Shown: one piece after another, positions 14,565-29,500 of the stretch
Layout of the letters: each line of letters opens with the position of its first letter
Position numbering within the stretch: position 1 is the first letter of the stretch
Assembly: GCA_963692995.1 (NCBI GenBank)
Contig: OY843611.1
Location: 124,001-188,000, forward strand
Direction of reading: 5' to 3'
DNA: 64,000 bases
Source: Bin87 sp963692995
GTDB lineage: Bacteria > Chloroflexota > Dehalococcoidia > Lucifugimonadales > UBA3495
The notes under the pieces: generated by a model
The model's database searches: none
Told to the model about the DNA's origin: nothing
The model's input: only the letters and a program-made list of their open reading frames with translations
Translations under genes and position numbers: made by a program

Positions 14565-17500
14565 GGTTCCCCCGCACACGCGGGGATAGACCCGTCAACC
14601 TGGCCGAAGGCGTATGGCTGGATTGGGTTCCCCCGCACACGCGGGGATAGACCCCACTATACACGGGCGCAAGGGAGGTGTCAAGCGGTTCCCCCGCACA
14701 CGCGGGGATAGACCGGCTGATATTGCAACGGCGTTGACGGCAGGGCTGGTTCCCCCGCACACGCGGGGATAGACCCCGGGCCGGAGGACATCGTGCTGGA
14801 CTGCTTCGGGTTCCCCCGCACACGCGGGGATAGACCCAAAACCAACTATGACTCAAACCCGTGGTTCCCGGTTCCCCCGCACACGCGGGGATAGACCCGC
14901 CTGGGTTACGATGGCGGCCGGTGCGGTTGAGGTTCCCCCGCACACGCGGGGATAGACCTAAACCACGCAGTTCCTTGATTGTATCAATGGAGGTTCCCCC
15001 GCACACGCGGGGATAGACCTGTCCAGTGCGGGCAGAGTTGGTATGTCCAGTGGGTTCCCCCGCACACGCGGGGATAGACCGGATTGCCAGTTCCGCCTCC
15101 CTAGCGATTACCTGGTTCCCCCGCACACGCGGGGATAGACCCTCGCTCAACAAACAACCCCCAAAACCGGGGCAGGTTCCCCCGCACACGCGGGGATAGA
15201 CCGGAGTTATAATATGTTGAACATTCAGAGTAAAGGGTTCCCCCGCACACGCGGGGATAGACCGGAGTTATGATATGTTGAACATTCAGAGTAAAGGGTT
15301 CCCCCGCACACGCGGGGATAGACCCGATGGTAACTCCCTGCATTCGGGTGTAGTCGGGGTTCCCCCGCACACGCGGGGATAGACCCTTTGGTGAAGACGC
15401 CGTACTAATTACGCACAAGGTTCCCCCGCACACGCGGGGATAGACCCGATAATGCTCAATAACAATTATACAGACAGCCGGTTCCCCCGCACACGCGGGG
15501 ATAGACCGCGTAGGGTAATGCCCGGCGCGTTCCGGTATGCGGTTCCCCCGCACACGCGGGGATAGACCCGCGCATCATCTTCAGCCATTGTTTGTACACT
15601 TGGTTCCCCCGCACACGCGGGGATAGACCGGTGCTACAGGCGCGGACGGTTCCGACGGCAGGGGTTCCCCCGCACACGCGGGGATAGACCGAGTATGTTA
15701 TAATAGTATCACTATGGTAACACGGTTCCCCCGCACACGCGGGGATAGACCTTTTCTAACCTGCCACGCATTGCCGTCATTGCAGGTTCCCCCGCACACG
15801 CGGGGATAGACCCTTTCTACGTGGAGCAATGCGGCACCGCGTCTAGGTTCCCCCGCACACGCGGGGATAGACCTGGGTCGGTGAACCCCATACCCGCCGC
15901 AACTCCGGTTCCCCCGCACACGCGGGGATAGACCGTCGCACAAGCGTTCGCAAATATGCCGACCAGCGGTTCCCCCGCACACGCGGGGATAGACCCTAGA
16001 ACCGGCATACTCTACGCCATCACCGACGGGTTCCCCCGCACACGCGGGGATAGACCCAAGACGCTGCTTGTTATGGTCATTGTTGATACGGTTCCCCCGC
16101 ACACGCGGGGATAGACCGTGTGGCGTATTGAAAGTGGCCGACCGGCCGGCGGTTCCCCCGCACACGCGGGGATAGACCCGTTGTCGGCTCTGCTACGCGC
16201 TGGAGCGTTGGGGTTCCCCCGCACACGCGGGGATAGACCTCGCCGTCGTCGGCAACCGAAAATCGTTGGACGGGTTCCCCCGCACACGCGGGGATAGACC
16301 TTTGTCAGGACAACGGGCGGCGTAGGCTGCTCCGGTTCCCCCGCACACGCGGGGATAGACCTTTTGAGCGGCACACCTACAGTTTCGCGGGCATGGTTCC
16401 CCCGCACACGCGGGGATAGACCCCGCGCTGTACTATGACCATCAGGGCGTCGGGGGGTTCCCCCGCACACGCGGGGATAGACCTGAATGGATATACAAAT
16501 TCCCAGTGTTGGTATAGGTTCCCCCGCACACGCGGGGATAGACCCGTTGACATACCAGTGAGCATCGGACGGTTGCCGGTTCCCCCGCACACGCGGGGAT
16601 AGACCCTTCTTATGTTGCGGCTAAACGAATTTTTATTGGGTTCCCCCGCACACGCGGGGATAGACCCTCGCCGGATTTCTCCATCCACAATCGGGAATGG
16701 GTTCCCCCGCACACGCGGGGATAGACCCCTTCGAGTTTGACCTTGCGCGGGCGAAAGACGGGTTCCCCCGCACACGCGGGGATAGACCGGCCCTGGAACG
16801 CGGGGCTGAGGAGGTCAATCGGGTTCCCCCGCACACGCGGGGATAGACCTTTACCCGTTCGCCGAGCCAATCTAGCCATACGGGTTCCCCCGCACACGCG
16901 GGGATAGACCGATAGCGTGAAGAGTTTCTTCCAGTGCCATAAAGGTTCCCCCGCACACGCGGGGATAGACCGCCGACGCCGCGTGCGACGTACTCGCGGT
17001 CGGTGGTTCCCCCGCACACGCGGGGATAGACCTTTCCTGCCCATACTGCTGCTGCCGATAACCCCGGTTCCCCCGCACACGCGGGGATAGACCTCAACCC
17101 CGTAAAACGCTTGACACGCGGGTTACGGTTCCCCCGCACACGCGGGGATAGACCTTCTGGTCAGCGCGGCCTCGACGACTACGGTAGGGTTCCCCCGCAC
17201 ACGCGGGGATAGACCGTTACCCAAATTTTGCATTGTTGGCCCCCAGTGGGTTCCCCCGCACACGCGGGGATAGACCCTCTGCCCGCACTGGACATACCAA
17301 CTCTGCCCGGGTTCCCCCGCACACGCGGGGATAGACCTTCCTGGCAGCACGACCAGCACTTGGCGTCTATGGTTCCCCCGCACACGCGGGGATAGACCGA
17401 AAGCGGCTACTCTATGAACATAGACGTGTCGGGTTCCCCCGCACACGCGGGGATAGACCGGGTTACAAGGTTACAGGGCAGGGCAACCATTGGGTTCCCC

Positions 17501-20500
17501 CGCACACGCGGGGATAGACCGGTGATAGAGGTAGAAAGAGTACCCGGCCCTAGGGTTCCCCCGCACACGCGGGGATAGACCGAACCCTTGCGGATTGCTT
17601 GTGTAAGAGAATATGGTTCCCCCGCACACGCGGGGATAGACCCTGATACACCGTTCCATCGCCGTCCGGCTTGCCGGTTCCCCCGCACACGCGGGGATAG
17701 ACCTATGCGTGGGCAGTCGGGTCGGGACTACTCCGGGGTTCCCCCGCACACGCGGGGATAGACCCGTGCCGACTTGGGAAAAAATGGCATATCTTGGGGT
17801 TCCCCCGCACACGCGGGGATAGACCGTTTTGCCGGAGCCTAGGCCGACCATCATAGCGGGTTCCCCCGCACACGCGGGGATAGACCGCGAAGACTGCCGA
17901 TTTGATGGCAGAGGAATGCGGTTCCCCCGCACACGCGGGGATAGACCTCACCCGACGATGCCCCTAGCCCTGATATTTACGGTTCCCCCGCACACGCGGG
18001 GATAGACCTTAGAGGAGGAACGGTTGGCTTGTCTTGCAGACGGTTCCCCCGCACACGCGGGGATAGACCCATTCCTCTGCCATCAAATCGGCAGTGTTCG
18101 CTGGTTCCCCCGCACACGCGGGGATAGACCCTCTTGGCGTTGTCGGCGCAGACTATGGTAATGGGTTCCCCCGCACACGCGGGGATAGACCTCAGACTGG
18201 TGGAGCGGTTCGTAGAACGATATTGGTTCCCCCGCACACGCGGGGATAGACCTCGTAGCCGCTCAATCGCCCGCTGGCGGACACTGGTTCCCCCGCACAC
18301 GCGGGGATAGACCCTCGGTTCGTGCCACGTAGGGCCTGCCCGACGGGGTTCCCCCGCACACGCGGGGATAGACCCGAAAATGGAGACTATTGTTGCAGGT
18401 GTCAACGGGTTCCCCCGCACACGCGGGGATAGACCCCACCTCGCCCAGCGAATAGCCGAAGGGCAGTGGGTTCCCCCGCACACGCGGGGATAGACCCGCA
18501 GAAAGATGTTGACGCTGACGAATATACTTGGTTCCCCCGCACACGCGGGGATAGACCCTGCATTCACCACTTGGTCTGCCGGCGGCGGAGGGTTCCCCCG
18601 CACACGCGGGGATAGACCAGTTCGTGCTATGACGCCGAAACTGGTTGCCGAGGTTCCCCCGCACACGCGGGGATAGACCGGTTGCGTTCACCAGCCTGAA
18701 TGCAACCTTGCAGGTTCCCCCGCACACGCGGGGATAGACCCTGCAATGAGTGCTACAATACCAGCAATGACTAGGTTCCCCCGCACACGCGGGGATAGAC
18801 CCGGATGGACGGCATTGTCGGGGCGGCAACCTGAGGTTCCCCCGCACACGCGGGGATAGACCCTGTTGACGAAGAGTGGCGTTTTTACGACATCCGGTTC
18901 CCCCGCACACGCGGGGATAGACCTGATACTGTTATTCTTGACGGCAGTTGGTATATGGTTCCCCCGCACACGCGGGGATAGACCCTCCGATTTTGGGTGA
19001 GAGTGCCATCCGCCAGTGGTTCCCCCGCACACGCGGGGATAGACCGTTATCGCAGGGATTAGGTCTTTGACCAATGCCGGTTCCCCCGCACACGCGGGGA
19101 TAGACCTCATCCGCCAACGCGAGAGCATCTTGCGTCTCTGGTTCCCCCGCACACGCGGGGATAGACCCTCGCCGTCGAACTGGCGCAGCCCGGTTGTGCT
19201 GGTTCCCCCGCACACGCGGGGATAGACCCCGCGTTGGCGATAGTTGCTCGCCCTGTTTTCCGGTTCCCCCGCACACGCGGGGATAGACCCTGACCGGCCC
19301 GGATGCTACGCCGCCAGTAGAAGGTTCCCCCGCACACGCGGGGATAGACCGCACGCCACCTAGCGAGTGATGGTTTGGGCATAGGTTCCCCCGCACACGC
19401 GGGGATAGACCCCATATTGCCCTCCTTGTTTAGGTAGGGCTACTGGTTCCCCCGCACACGCGGGGATAGACCCGTTTTCGTGTTTTGCCCTACGCTCCAA
19501 TACCCGGTTCCCCCGCACACGCGGGGATAGACCGATGGAAGGGTGTGTTGACTGAGGTGCTGCGAAGGTTCCCCCGCACACGCGGGGATAGACCTGACCG
19601 ATTTTGGGTGAATACTGCCGGGGAAGGGGTTCCCCCGCACACGCGGGGATAGACCTGTATTGTTTCTTGCGATGATGGTAACTGGGGTGGTTCCCCCGCA
19701 CACGCGGGGATAGACCGAATAGAGCCGCTATGGATAGCATTGCCACAATGGTTCCCCCGCACACGCGGGGATAGACCGACGCGGAGTACGCGACGGCTCT
19801 GCAATGGATAGGTTCCCCCGCACACGCGGGGATAGACCCTGGCTACAAATCATTGCCCCCCCCCGGCGGCGGGGTTCCCCCGCACACGCGGGGATAGACC
19901 TCCACGACTCATCGCAATCCAACTGGTCAAGCAGGTTCCCCCGCACACGCGGGGATAGACCTTCAACATTGCCGCTGAATATCGTATCCCCCTTGGTTCC
20001 CCCGCACACGCGGGGATAGACCGTACATATCCAAGATGCTCCGTTATGATATACAGGTTCCCCCGCACACGCGGGGATAGACCGAAATATTTGTTTTCAT
20101 CCCTTGACATAACATCGGTTCCCCCGCACACGCGGGGATAGACCCTCACGGCGTCGCTACGCAAGGAACGTGGGGATGGTTCCCCCGCACACGCGGGGAT
20201 AGACCTTACGACAGGATGCTCATTACGAAAGCCACCGCGGTTCCCCCGCACACGCGGGGATAGACCGTTGGCGGTCGGTTCTTGGGCTTGCCACTCTTGG
20301 GTTCCCCCGCACACGCGGGGATAGACCCCCTATGTACGCGGGCGCGGGCGGGTATGTAGGTGGTTCCCCCGCACACGCGGGGATAGACCGCGCGCCCCGA
20401 ACCGCGTGCCTTTGACCCGTGAGGGTTCCCCCGCACACGCGGGGATAGACCGCCGTCCGCGATTACAGCGGCTGGCGGTTGAGCGGTTCCCCCGCACACG

Positions 20501-23500
20501 CGGGGATAGACCGCATTTTGGACTTGCAGGTAAGTACGGATACGGGGTTCCCCCGCACACGCGGGGATAGACCGTCCCGACCGCCGGGGCTGGGTTCACC
20601 GCGTCAGGTTCCCCCGCACACGCGGGGATAGACCTTGCTATTAACATCGCGCCGACCAGCGAAGCGGGGTTCCCCCGCACACGCGGGGATAGACCTCCGC
20701 TGCACGTCTTGCAGCAAATGCCACATGTGGTTCCCCCGCACACGCGGGGATAGACCTTTTCTGGTCGTCCGCCGCTGGCACCAGTGGCAGGTTCCCCCGC
20801 ACACGCGGGGATAGACCGCCGCCGCGATTGAGTTTCCTGAAATGGAGGTTGGTTCCCCCGCACACGCGGGGATAGACCGGCCAGTCCAGCGGTGTAGTTA
20901 TCTCAATGGAAGGTTCCCCCGCACACGCGGGGATAGACCTCGTTGATTTTCAAGACGCAAGCAGAGGCCGGTGGTTCCCCCGCACACGCGGGGATAGACC
21001 CTATAAGACGAACCCTTATGAGATACACCATCCCTCGGTTCCCCCGCACACGCGGGGATAGACCCTCCTCACCCGCTTCTGTGTATTTTCGCACCGAGGT
21101 TCCCCCGCACACGCGGGGATAGACCCCTATCGGTGCTGTCGGTGCTGTGCCTGTAACAGGTTCCCCCGCACACGCGGGGATAGACCCTGCTATGTCGTGT
21201 ACTGGCACCTACAGGAGGCGGTTCCCCCGCACACGCGGGGATAGACCTGCAATACCTCATATCTGCGAATACGGTCTAGGGGTTCCCCCGCACACGCGGG
21301 GATAGACCCCGTCCGGATGCTCTTTGGGGGGAGAGGTAGGCGGTTCCCCCGCACACGCGGGGATAGACCTTGCAGGAGCGCGAGCGGCCTCTGTCAGATA
21401 CAGGTTCCCCCGCACACGCGGGGATAGACCTTCATTACTTCATAACACCTTGCGGTAAATGCGGGTTCCCCCGCACACGCGGGGATAGACCGTCGCCAAG
21501 ACCGTTACCCTATGCAAGGATATTGGTTCCCCCGCACACGCGGGGATAGACCCCGTGTATGCCCCAGTCGAACCTCGTCGTCCAGGGTTCCCCCGCACAC
21601 GCGGGGATAGACCGCCCGGATTAGTCTGGCGAGGTGATTGGGCAACGGTTCCCCCGCACACGCGGGGATAGACCTCTTCTTTCACACTCCATTCCCCTAG
21701 CCAGTTGGGTTCCCCCGCACACGCGGGGATAGACCTCGCTACAGGCTTGCAACCCGACGAAGGTGCGGGGTTCCCCCGCACACGCGGGGATAGACCCCGG
21801 AGTTTGGCGTCAAATGCCATCCATAGTAGGGTTCCCCCGCACACGCGGGGATAGACCCTCATGCGACACCATGTTGGGTTGGCAGTGAATGGTTCCCCCG
21901 CACACGCGGGGATAGACCTGGTTCCCGCACTGTCCTCGAAAAACTCCACGAGGTTCCCCCGCACACGCGGGGATAGACCGCGTCGGTACCGACGGGCCGC
22001 CAGGCATAGTTGGGTTCCCCCGCACACGCGGGGATAGACCGAAAACACACAGACTTGTTTTTACGGCGGACTAGGTTCCCCCGCACACGCGGGGATAGAC
22101 CCCAACATGTCCGCCCACCCCATTATCCCCAGTCGGTTCCCCCGCACACGCGGGGATAGACCCCATCGCGCCCATTCGTCCCATTCCTGCCGTCGGGTTC
22201 CCCCGCACACGCGGGGATAGACCGACGAACCTTTGTGAGACACTCCATCCCGCACGGGTTCCCCCGCACACGCGGGGATAGACCGATGGTGCTACCGGGC
22301 CTGTTGGCCCGACCGGGGGTTCCCCCGCACACGCGGGGATAGACCGTTCTCATCCCGCTAGGTGTTACAGCCCGCGTAGGTTCCCCCGCACACGCGGGGA
22401 TAGACCGCCACGACCTGGACGTACTCGCCTGACGGGAAGGGTTCCCCCGCACACGCGGGGATAGACCCGATGCGGTCTGGCTGGCTTTTAGCGAGCGCGG
22501 GGTTCCCCCGCACACGCGGGGATAGACCTGTACGGCGACGAGGTGCGGCACGACAATTTGGGGTTCCCCCGCACACGCGGGGATAGACCGTGGCGATGTT
22601 ACTATTACAGGCGACTTGGTGGGGTTCCCCCGCACACGCGGGGATAGACCGTCGAGGGGCTGCAAGCCCTGTACAGTACCATCGGTTCCCCCGCACACGC
22701 GGGGATAGACCTGGGTCAAGGCCAACATCGGCGGGACGGGCGGCGGTTCCCCCGCACACGCGGGGATAGACCCTCCGCTTACCGAGAATATATCCCAACT
22801 GCTATGGTTCCCCCGCACACGCGGGGATAGACCCTTGGTGTACAGCCCGTCGATTATCTGGGCGGCGGTTCCCCCGCACACGCGGGGATAGACCCTTATA
22901 CTAGGGTTGTCTCCAGAGTTTGTTGCTGGTTCCCCCGCACACGCGGGGATAGACCCATCATCCGCCCGCTGGACGACGTTCTGGCGCGGGTTCCCCCGCA
23001 CACGCGGGGATAGACCCTACTCAATGGGCGCGGCTGGCGTTGCGTGGTAGGTTCCCCCGCACACGCGGGGATAGACCGTTCCGCGCCGCATTCGACGATA
23101 TGGCTACCCGGGTTCCCCCGCACACGCGGGGATAGACCCCCGCAGGCCACCCCGCTGCTGGGGGATGAGGAGGTTCCCCCGCACACGCGGGGATAGACCT
23201 GCGCTTCCTCCGCTGTGGTATGCCGTATTCCTGGTTCCCCCGCACACGCGGGGATAGACCGTTTGATGCGCGTATGTCCGCAGGTCGGTGAACGGTTCCC
23301 CCGCACACGCGGGGATAGACCCACCCTCTTCCATCGTAACCATCCCGCCGACGCGGTTCCCCCGCACACGCGGGGATAGACCCTGCCATGTCGTGTACTG
23401 GCACCTACAGGAGGCGGTTCCCCCGCACACGCGGGGATAGACCTTCCCTATTGTTGCCGCCGTGTCGTTACTACCCGGTTCCCCCGCACACGCGGGGATA

Positions 23501-26500
23501 GACCTGTCTCGAAACCGGGGCGGTCGGCGACGCATTGGGTTCCCCCGCACACGCGGGGATAGACCTTAGTTGCCCGTCGGGGCTATGTAGGCGGGGCTGG
23601 TTCCCCCGCACACGCGGGGATAGACCTGTGTGGATTTGTACAAAAGACAACCCGACTACGGTTCCCCCGCACACGCGGGGATAGACCGATGTCCTGTCGG
23701 TCGAGCGTGTAGAGATTGCAGGTTCCCCCGCACACGCGGGGATAGACCGATTGATTTTCCCAGAGGTATCCGCAAGCAAACGGTTCCCCCGCACACGCGG
23801 GGATAGACCCTCAACCAAGATGTCCTGTCGGTCGAGCGTGTAGGTTCCCCCGCACACGCGGGGATAGACCTAGCACAAGGCGCGGTAGGCGGCAGAGAGT
23901 AGTGGTTCCCCCGCACACGCGGGGATAGACCGCAGGCATTTGCCCGCGCAGTTAGAACAAAAGGGGTTCCCCCGCACACGCGGGGATAGACCTAACACTT
24001 GGCACGCTAATCGCTCGGTGCCAGTGGTTCCCCCGCACACGCGGGGATAGACCAGTCTCTGTTGCATCCGGCGCGGTTGAACCATCGGTTCCCCCGCACA
24101 CGCGGGGATAGACCTAACGTGCTTCGTTGTTATACCTTCGTACACTGGGTTCCCCCGCACACGCGGGGATAGACCTGTCCCGACCATCCTATCCGAGTGG
24201 TCGGTGATGGTTCCCCCGCACACGCGGGGATAGACCTTTTGTGGGGTCTCGTTACAGTATCCACAAACAGGTTCCCCCGCACACGCGGGGATAGACCCGC
24301 TTCAGCGATACTGTTAGCATAAGACAAGTTGGTTCCCCCGCACACGCGGGGATAGACCTCGACGGAGTTGGGGATGCTACCCACCTGGCGGGGTTCCCCC
24401 GCACACGCGGGGATAGACCCATCCGGGTCGCCAATTCGCGCCCGGACTTCACGGTTCCCCCGCACACGCGGGGATAGACCGCAGGTGTAGCGGCAACTGC
24501 GTATTTCTCGCAGGGTTCCCCCGCACACGCGGGGATAGACCCCTAGCAAACCCGACTAGGGAGACCGAGCGCGTGGTTCCCCCGCACACGCGGGGATAGA
24601 CCTTGCCTACGCCACCGCCAATCAATCCGGCAACCGGTTCCCCCGCACACGCGGGGATAGACCTTTATTAGCGACTTTGTTCTATTCGCGGCACCGGGTT
24701 CCCCCGCACACGCGGGGATAGACCGGGCGTATAAAAGGCGCACAAAAGCAAGTGCACGGTTCCCCCGCACACGCGGGGATAGACCTCGTGCCACCTTCCG
24801 TCAGCCGCCGCCCGTGGGGGTTCCCCCGCACACGCGGGGATAGACCGCGCCCGAAGGTCATTGCGTAATGAGTCCAATCGGTTCCCCCGCACACGCGGGG
24901 ATAGACCCGGCAGTATGTGGGCGAGGTGATTTGGCGGCGTGGTTCCCCCGCACACGCGGGGATAGACCTATCCGTGTAGGGGCTGTCGGCACGGTGTTCG
25001 GGGTTCCCCCGCACACGCGGGGATAGACCTTGCCTATAAAAGGGGTTGCATTGACTGCTAGGGGTTCCCCCGCACACGCGGGGATAGACCGTTTCTCGTC
25101 CGCCGTGGCCGATGTAATAGTTGGGTTCCCCCGCACACGCGGGGATAGACCCGGCCAGATTAGCCGCCTTTTCTGCTACCATCCGGTTCCCCCGCACACG
25201 CGGGGATAGACCCATATATGCCACTTGTATCTGTTGGCAAGTGCGGGTTCCCCCGCACACGCGGGGATAGACCCTGGGGTAGTTCAGTTTGCCAGCGAAT
25301 TTGAGGGGTTCCCCCGCACACGCGGGGATAGACCTAGAACAGTCGTTCCTGTTGGTCGTCATTGTCCGGTTCCCCCGCACACGCGGGGATAGACCTTGTT
25401 GATACCCCTTTACTGGCAGGGGCCACCGGGTTCCCCCGCACACGCGGGGATAGACCCTTATCCGTAGGGGCGTTGGTGAATGGTCGCCGGGTTCCCCCGC
25501 ACACGCGGGGATAGACCTTTCCTCCGATGTTCGTGATTTGGATTTGACGAGGTTCCCCCGCACACGCGGGGATAGACCTGGCTGCCTGACAAGGGCCGTC
25601 TATCGGTTGCCGGTTCCCCCGCACACGCGGGGATAGACCGTATTGGGATAACATCACCGCCGCAGTCAAGAAGGTTCCCCCGCACACGCGGGGATAGACC
25701 GTGCTATCACATTTGGCTACGGGTAGGCGACGGGGTTCCCCCGCACACGCGGGGATAGACCTTGCCTATAAAAGGGGTTGCATTGACTGCTAGGGGTTCC
25801 CCCGCACACGCGGGGATAGACCCGCCGAATGTCTGGGAACATCGTTGCCGTTCACGGTTCCCCCGCACACGCGGGGATAGACCGGGAGACAAGGCTTTGC
25901 GCTGGCGTGGTGCGTGGGTTCCCCCGCACACGCGGGGATAGACCCTACCTTTGGCACAGCAATCGGAACTTTGCGGTGGTTCCCCCGCACACGCGGGGAT
26001 AGACCCCTTGGTTATTGAATGTACATATCCAAGATGCGGGTTCCCCCGCACACGCGGGGATAGACCCCCGACGAAGGTGCGGGCGAGGTAAAGGAAGAAG
26101 GTTCCCCCGCACACGCGGGGATAGACCTCAGCCCTACAAAGAGGCGAGTATCATTTGCCGGGTTCCCCCGCACACGCGGGGATAGACCCTTTCCATTCTT
26201 TGTTGCTGACGGGCATCTCGGGGTTCCCCCGCACACGCGGGGATAGACCTGAGCATCCTGTCGTAATTTATGAGGGGCGTAAGGTTCCCCCGCACACGCG
26301 GGGATAGACCTCGAACCGGGCAATGCCGCTATCCTGTACGCCCGGTTCCCCCGCACACGCGGGGATAGACCGCGACTGGAGTTCCTGTCGTCATACACGA
26401 CCTGGGTTCCCCCGCACACGCGGGGATAGACCCATAAATCATTGCGGTAGAAATTTGTTCCACCGGGTTCCCCCGCACACGCGGGGATAGACCACACCTA

Positions 26501-29500
26501 TCTCTCGCGCGGCATCTGCCACCCCAGGTTCCCCCGCACACGCGGGGATAGACCCTACCCAGGTGAGAGGGTCTCCATCCTGACCGAGGTTCCCCCGCAC
26601 ACGCGGGGATAGACCGTTTGTGAAATGGGAACATCGTATCAAGAAATAGGTTCCCCCGCACACGCGGGGATAGACCTTTGTGTCCTTATGGGCGTGCAGG
26701 CGCGGATACGGTTCCCCCGCACACGCGGGGATAGACCGCCAACTCCGCGATGGAATATGCCTGGGCCGTCGGTTCCCCCGCACACGCGGGGATAGACCGG
26801 GCCTTATTGAGATTGCATCGGAGGACGAGGGGGTTCCCCCGCACACGCGGGGATAGACCCGAATGGGCTACTATCCTACGTGGGATACGGCGGGTTCCCC
26901 CGCACACGCGGGGATAGACCGTTAGGACTACGGAGAACATCCGCATTTTCGCGGGTTCCCCCGCACACGCGGGGATAGACCTATGTTGAGTATGATACTG
27001 TTGAATATAACGGGGGTTCCCCCGCACACGCGGGGATAGACCCTCTCATTGAGGCTGATATGCGCACGGCCTCGGGGTTCCCCCGCACACGCGGGGATAG
27101 ACCCAATTTGTTTGGCTATGCTGGACGAGTCTGATGGGTTCCCCCGCACACGCGGGGATAGACCCTATCGCGCCCGATAACCATTCACCGGCTTCACGGT
27201 TCCCCCGCACACGCGGGGATAGACCGTATTCGCGCCGTGCTATTGGACATCCCCGGAGGGTTCCCCCGCACACGCGGGGATAGACCCAATCGTGATGCAG
27301 TTGCCACGTTAAAGGCGGTGGTTCCCCCGCACACGCGGGGATAGACCTCGGTCAGCAAGAGCCTGTATCCGGCGGGCGGTGGTTCCCCCGCACACGCGGG
27401 GATAGACCATGTACGCCTCATCCTCGTCTGGTGATGTCCATGGTTCCCCCGCACACGCGGGGATAGACCCTGAACGCTATCATCCAAGCCGTCAACCTCC
27501 ACGGTTCCCCCGCACACGCGGGGATAGACCGCCGTTTCGTCGATACCAGATGCAAGCCGAACTGGTTCCCCCGCACACGCGGGGATAGACCCGACGCACT
27601 GGACTTTACCAGCGGCGTTACCATGGTTCCCCCGCACACGCGGGGATAGACCCATCCGCCGACGAGCGGGTACGCCCGACCCACGGGTTCCCCCGCACAC
27701 GCGGGGATAGACCCGCTTGACACGCCCCTTGTACCCGTGTATAGTCGGTTCCCCCGCACACGCGGGGATAGACCCGGCGGCTACCTAACCGCTGCTGCTG
27801 ACGACCTGGTTCCCCCGCACACGCGGGGATAGACCGCCGACGACGGGCCTTGCCGCGTCGCCCGTACCGGTTCCCCCGCACACGCGGGGATAGACCCTGC
27901 CCAGGTGAGCGGGTCGCCATCCTGACCGAGGTTCCCCCGCACACGCGGGGATAGACCCGAACCGGGTTCGTGCGGCGTTGCCCGGCGGGGGGTTCCCCCG
28001 CACACGCGGGGATAGACCTGCCACTGAGAACTCACGTTCGCCTGTGCCGCGGGTTCCCCCGCACACGCGGGGATAGACCCCGGGTTCGTGCGGCGTTGCC
28101 CGGCGGGGCGCGGGTTCCCCCGCACACGCGGGGATAGACCTGCGTCCGTCGCCACCGTGCTGGGGCTAACAACGGTTCCCCCGCACACGCGGGGATAGAC
28201 CGCCTACGGGCATCGGGTTCCGACCGGATGGTGCGGTTCCCCCGCACACGCGGGGATAGACCGGGCTGGTTGATAATCGTGGCACGGGTTTCTTGGGTTC
28301 CCCCGCACACGCGGGGATAGACCCCGCGGATGCTTTCCTCGGTGGCGGTGGACATTGGTTCCCCCGCACACGCGGGGATAGACCGTCCCCGTGCGCGTGA
28401 ACGGCAGGGACGCCGAGGGTTCCCCCGCACACGCGGGGATAGACCCGGGATGCCGGGCTGCGCTGGCGGGTAGTAGAAGGTTCCCCCGCACACGCGGGGA
28501 TAGACCTCAAGTGAACCGCTTCCGAACCCGTGTTCTGCAGGTTCCCCCGCACACGCGGGGATAGACCCCGCTCACTCCACACATCCGGCACGAGCCGGAC
28601 GGTTCCCCCGCACACGCGGGGATAGACCGTGTCCTGGGACGCGCTGACCGAGCGGTGGAGCGGTTCCCCCGCACACGCGGGGATAGACCTATTGCATTCG
28701 CCGATATGGTCAGTAAGGGGGCGGTTCCCCCGCACACGCGGGGATAGACCGGCTTTTCGTTGCGGTGGCGGAAGACCGAAATCGGTTCCCCCGCACACGC
28801 GGGGATAGACCGGCTGAGTGGATCATCGGCCACCTGCCGACGGAGGTTCCCCCGCACACGCGGGGATAGACCGTGGCCGGGGTGCGTGCGGTTACGTCCA
28901 GCACCGGTTCCCCCGCACACGCGGGGATAGACCGTACGTGGCCGCCGGAGCAGATATGCCCTACTAGGTTCCCCCGCACACGCGGGGATAGACCCGCAAT
29001 GGATTTGGACGGGGAGTTTGTTCGCATGGTTCCCCCGCACACGCGGGGATAGACCCGTTGACATACCAGTGAGCATCGGACGGCTGCCGGTTCCCCCGCA
29101 CACGCGGGGATAGACCTAGCCCTGCCCGGCGTTAGCCACGCACGGGTGGGGTTCCCCCGCACACGCGGGGATAGACCTCTTTTTGCGTGAGGTCTGCGAT
29201 GGCTATATTCGGTTCCCCCGCACACGCGGGGATAGACCCTTGGGTGGGATGGAGCAGGTTCTGGAGGACGCGGTTCCCCCGCACACGCGGGGATAGACCC
29301 CCCTTCAGGGCGGCGGTGTCGGCAACGACCTTGGTTCCCCCGCACACGCGGGGATAGACCCATTTCGGGGGGGACATCGGGGCACAAGAGCAAGGTTCCC
29401 CCGCACACGCGGGGATAGACCCTCCCCGCGCTCGACGGCGACCCCCAAGTCGTGGGTTCCCCCGCACACGCGGGGATAGACCTTTGCCGTTCCGTTTCCA

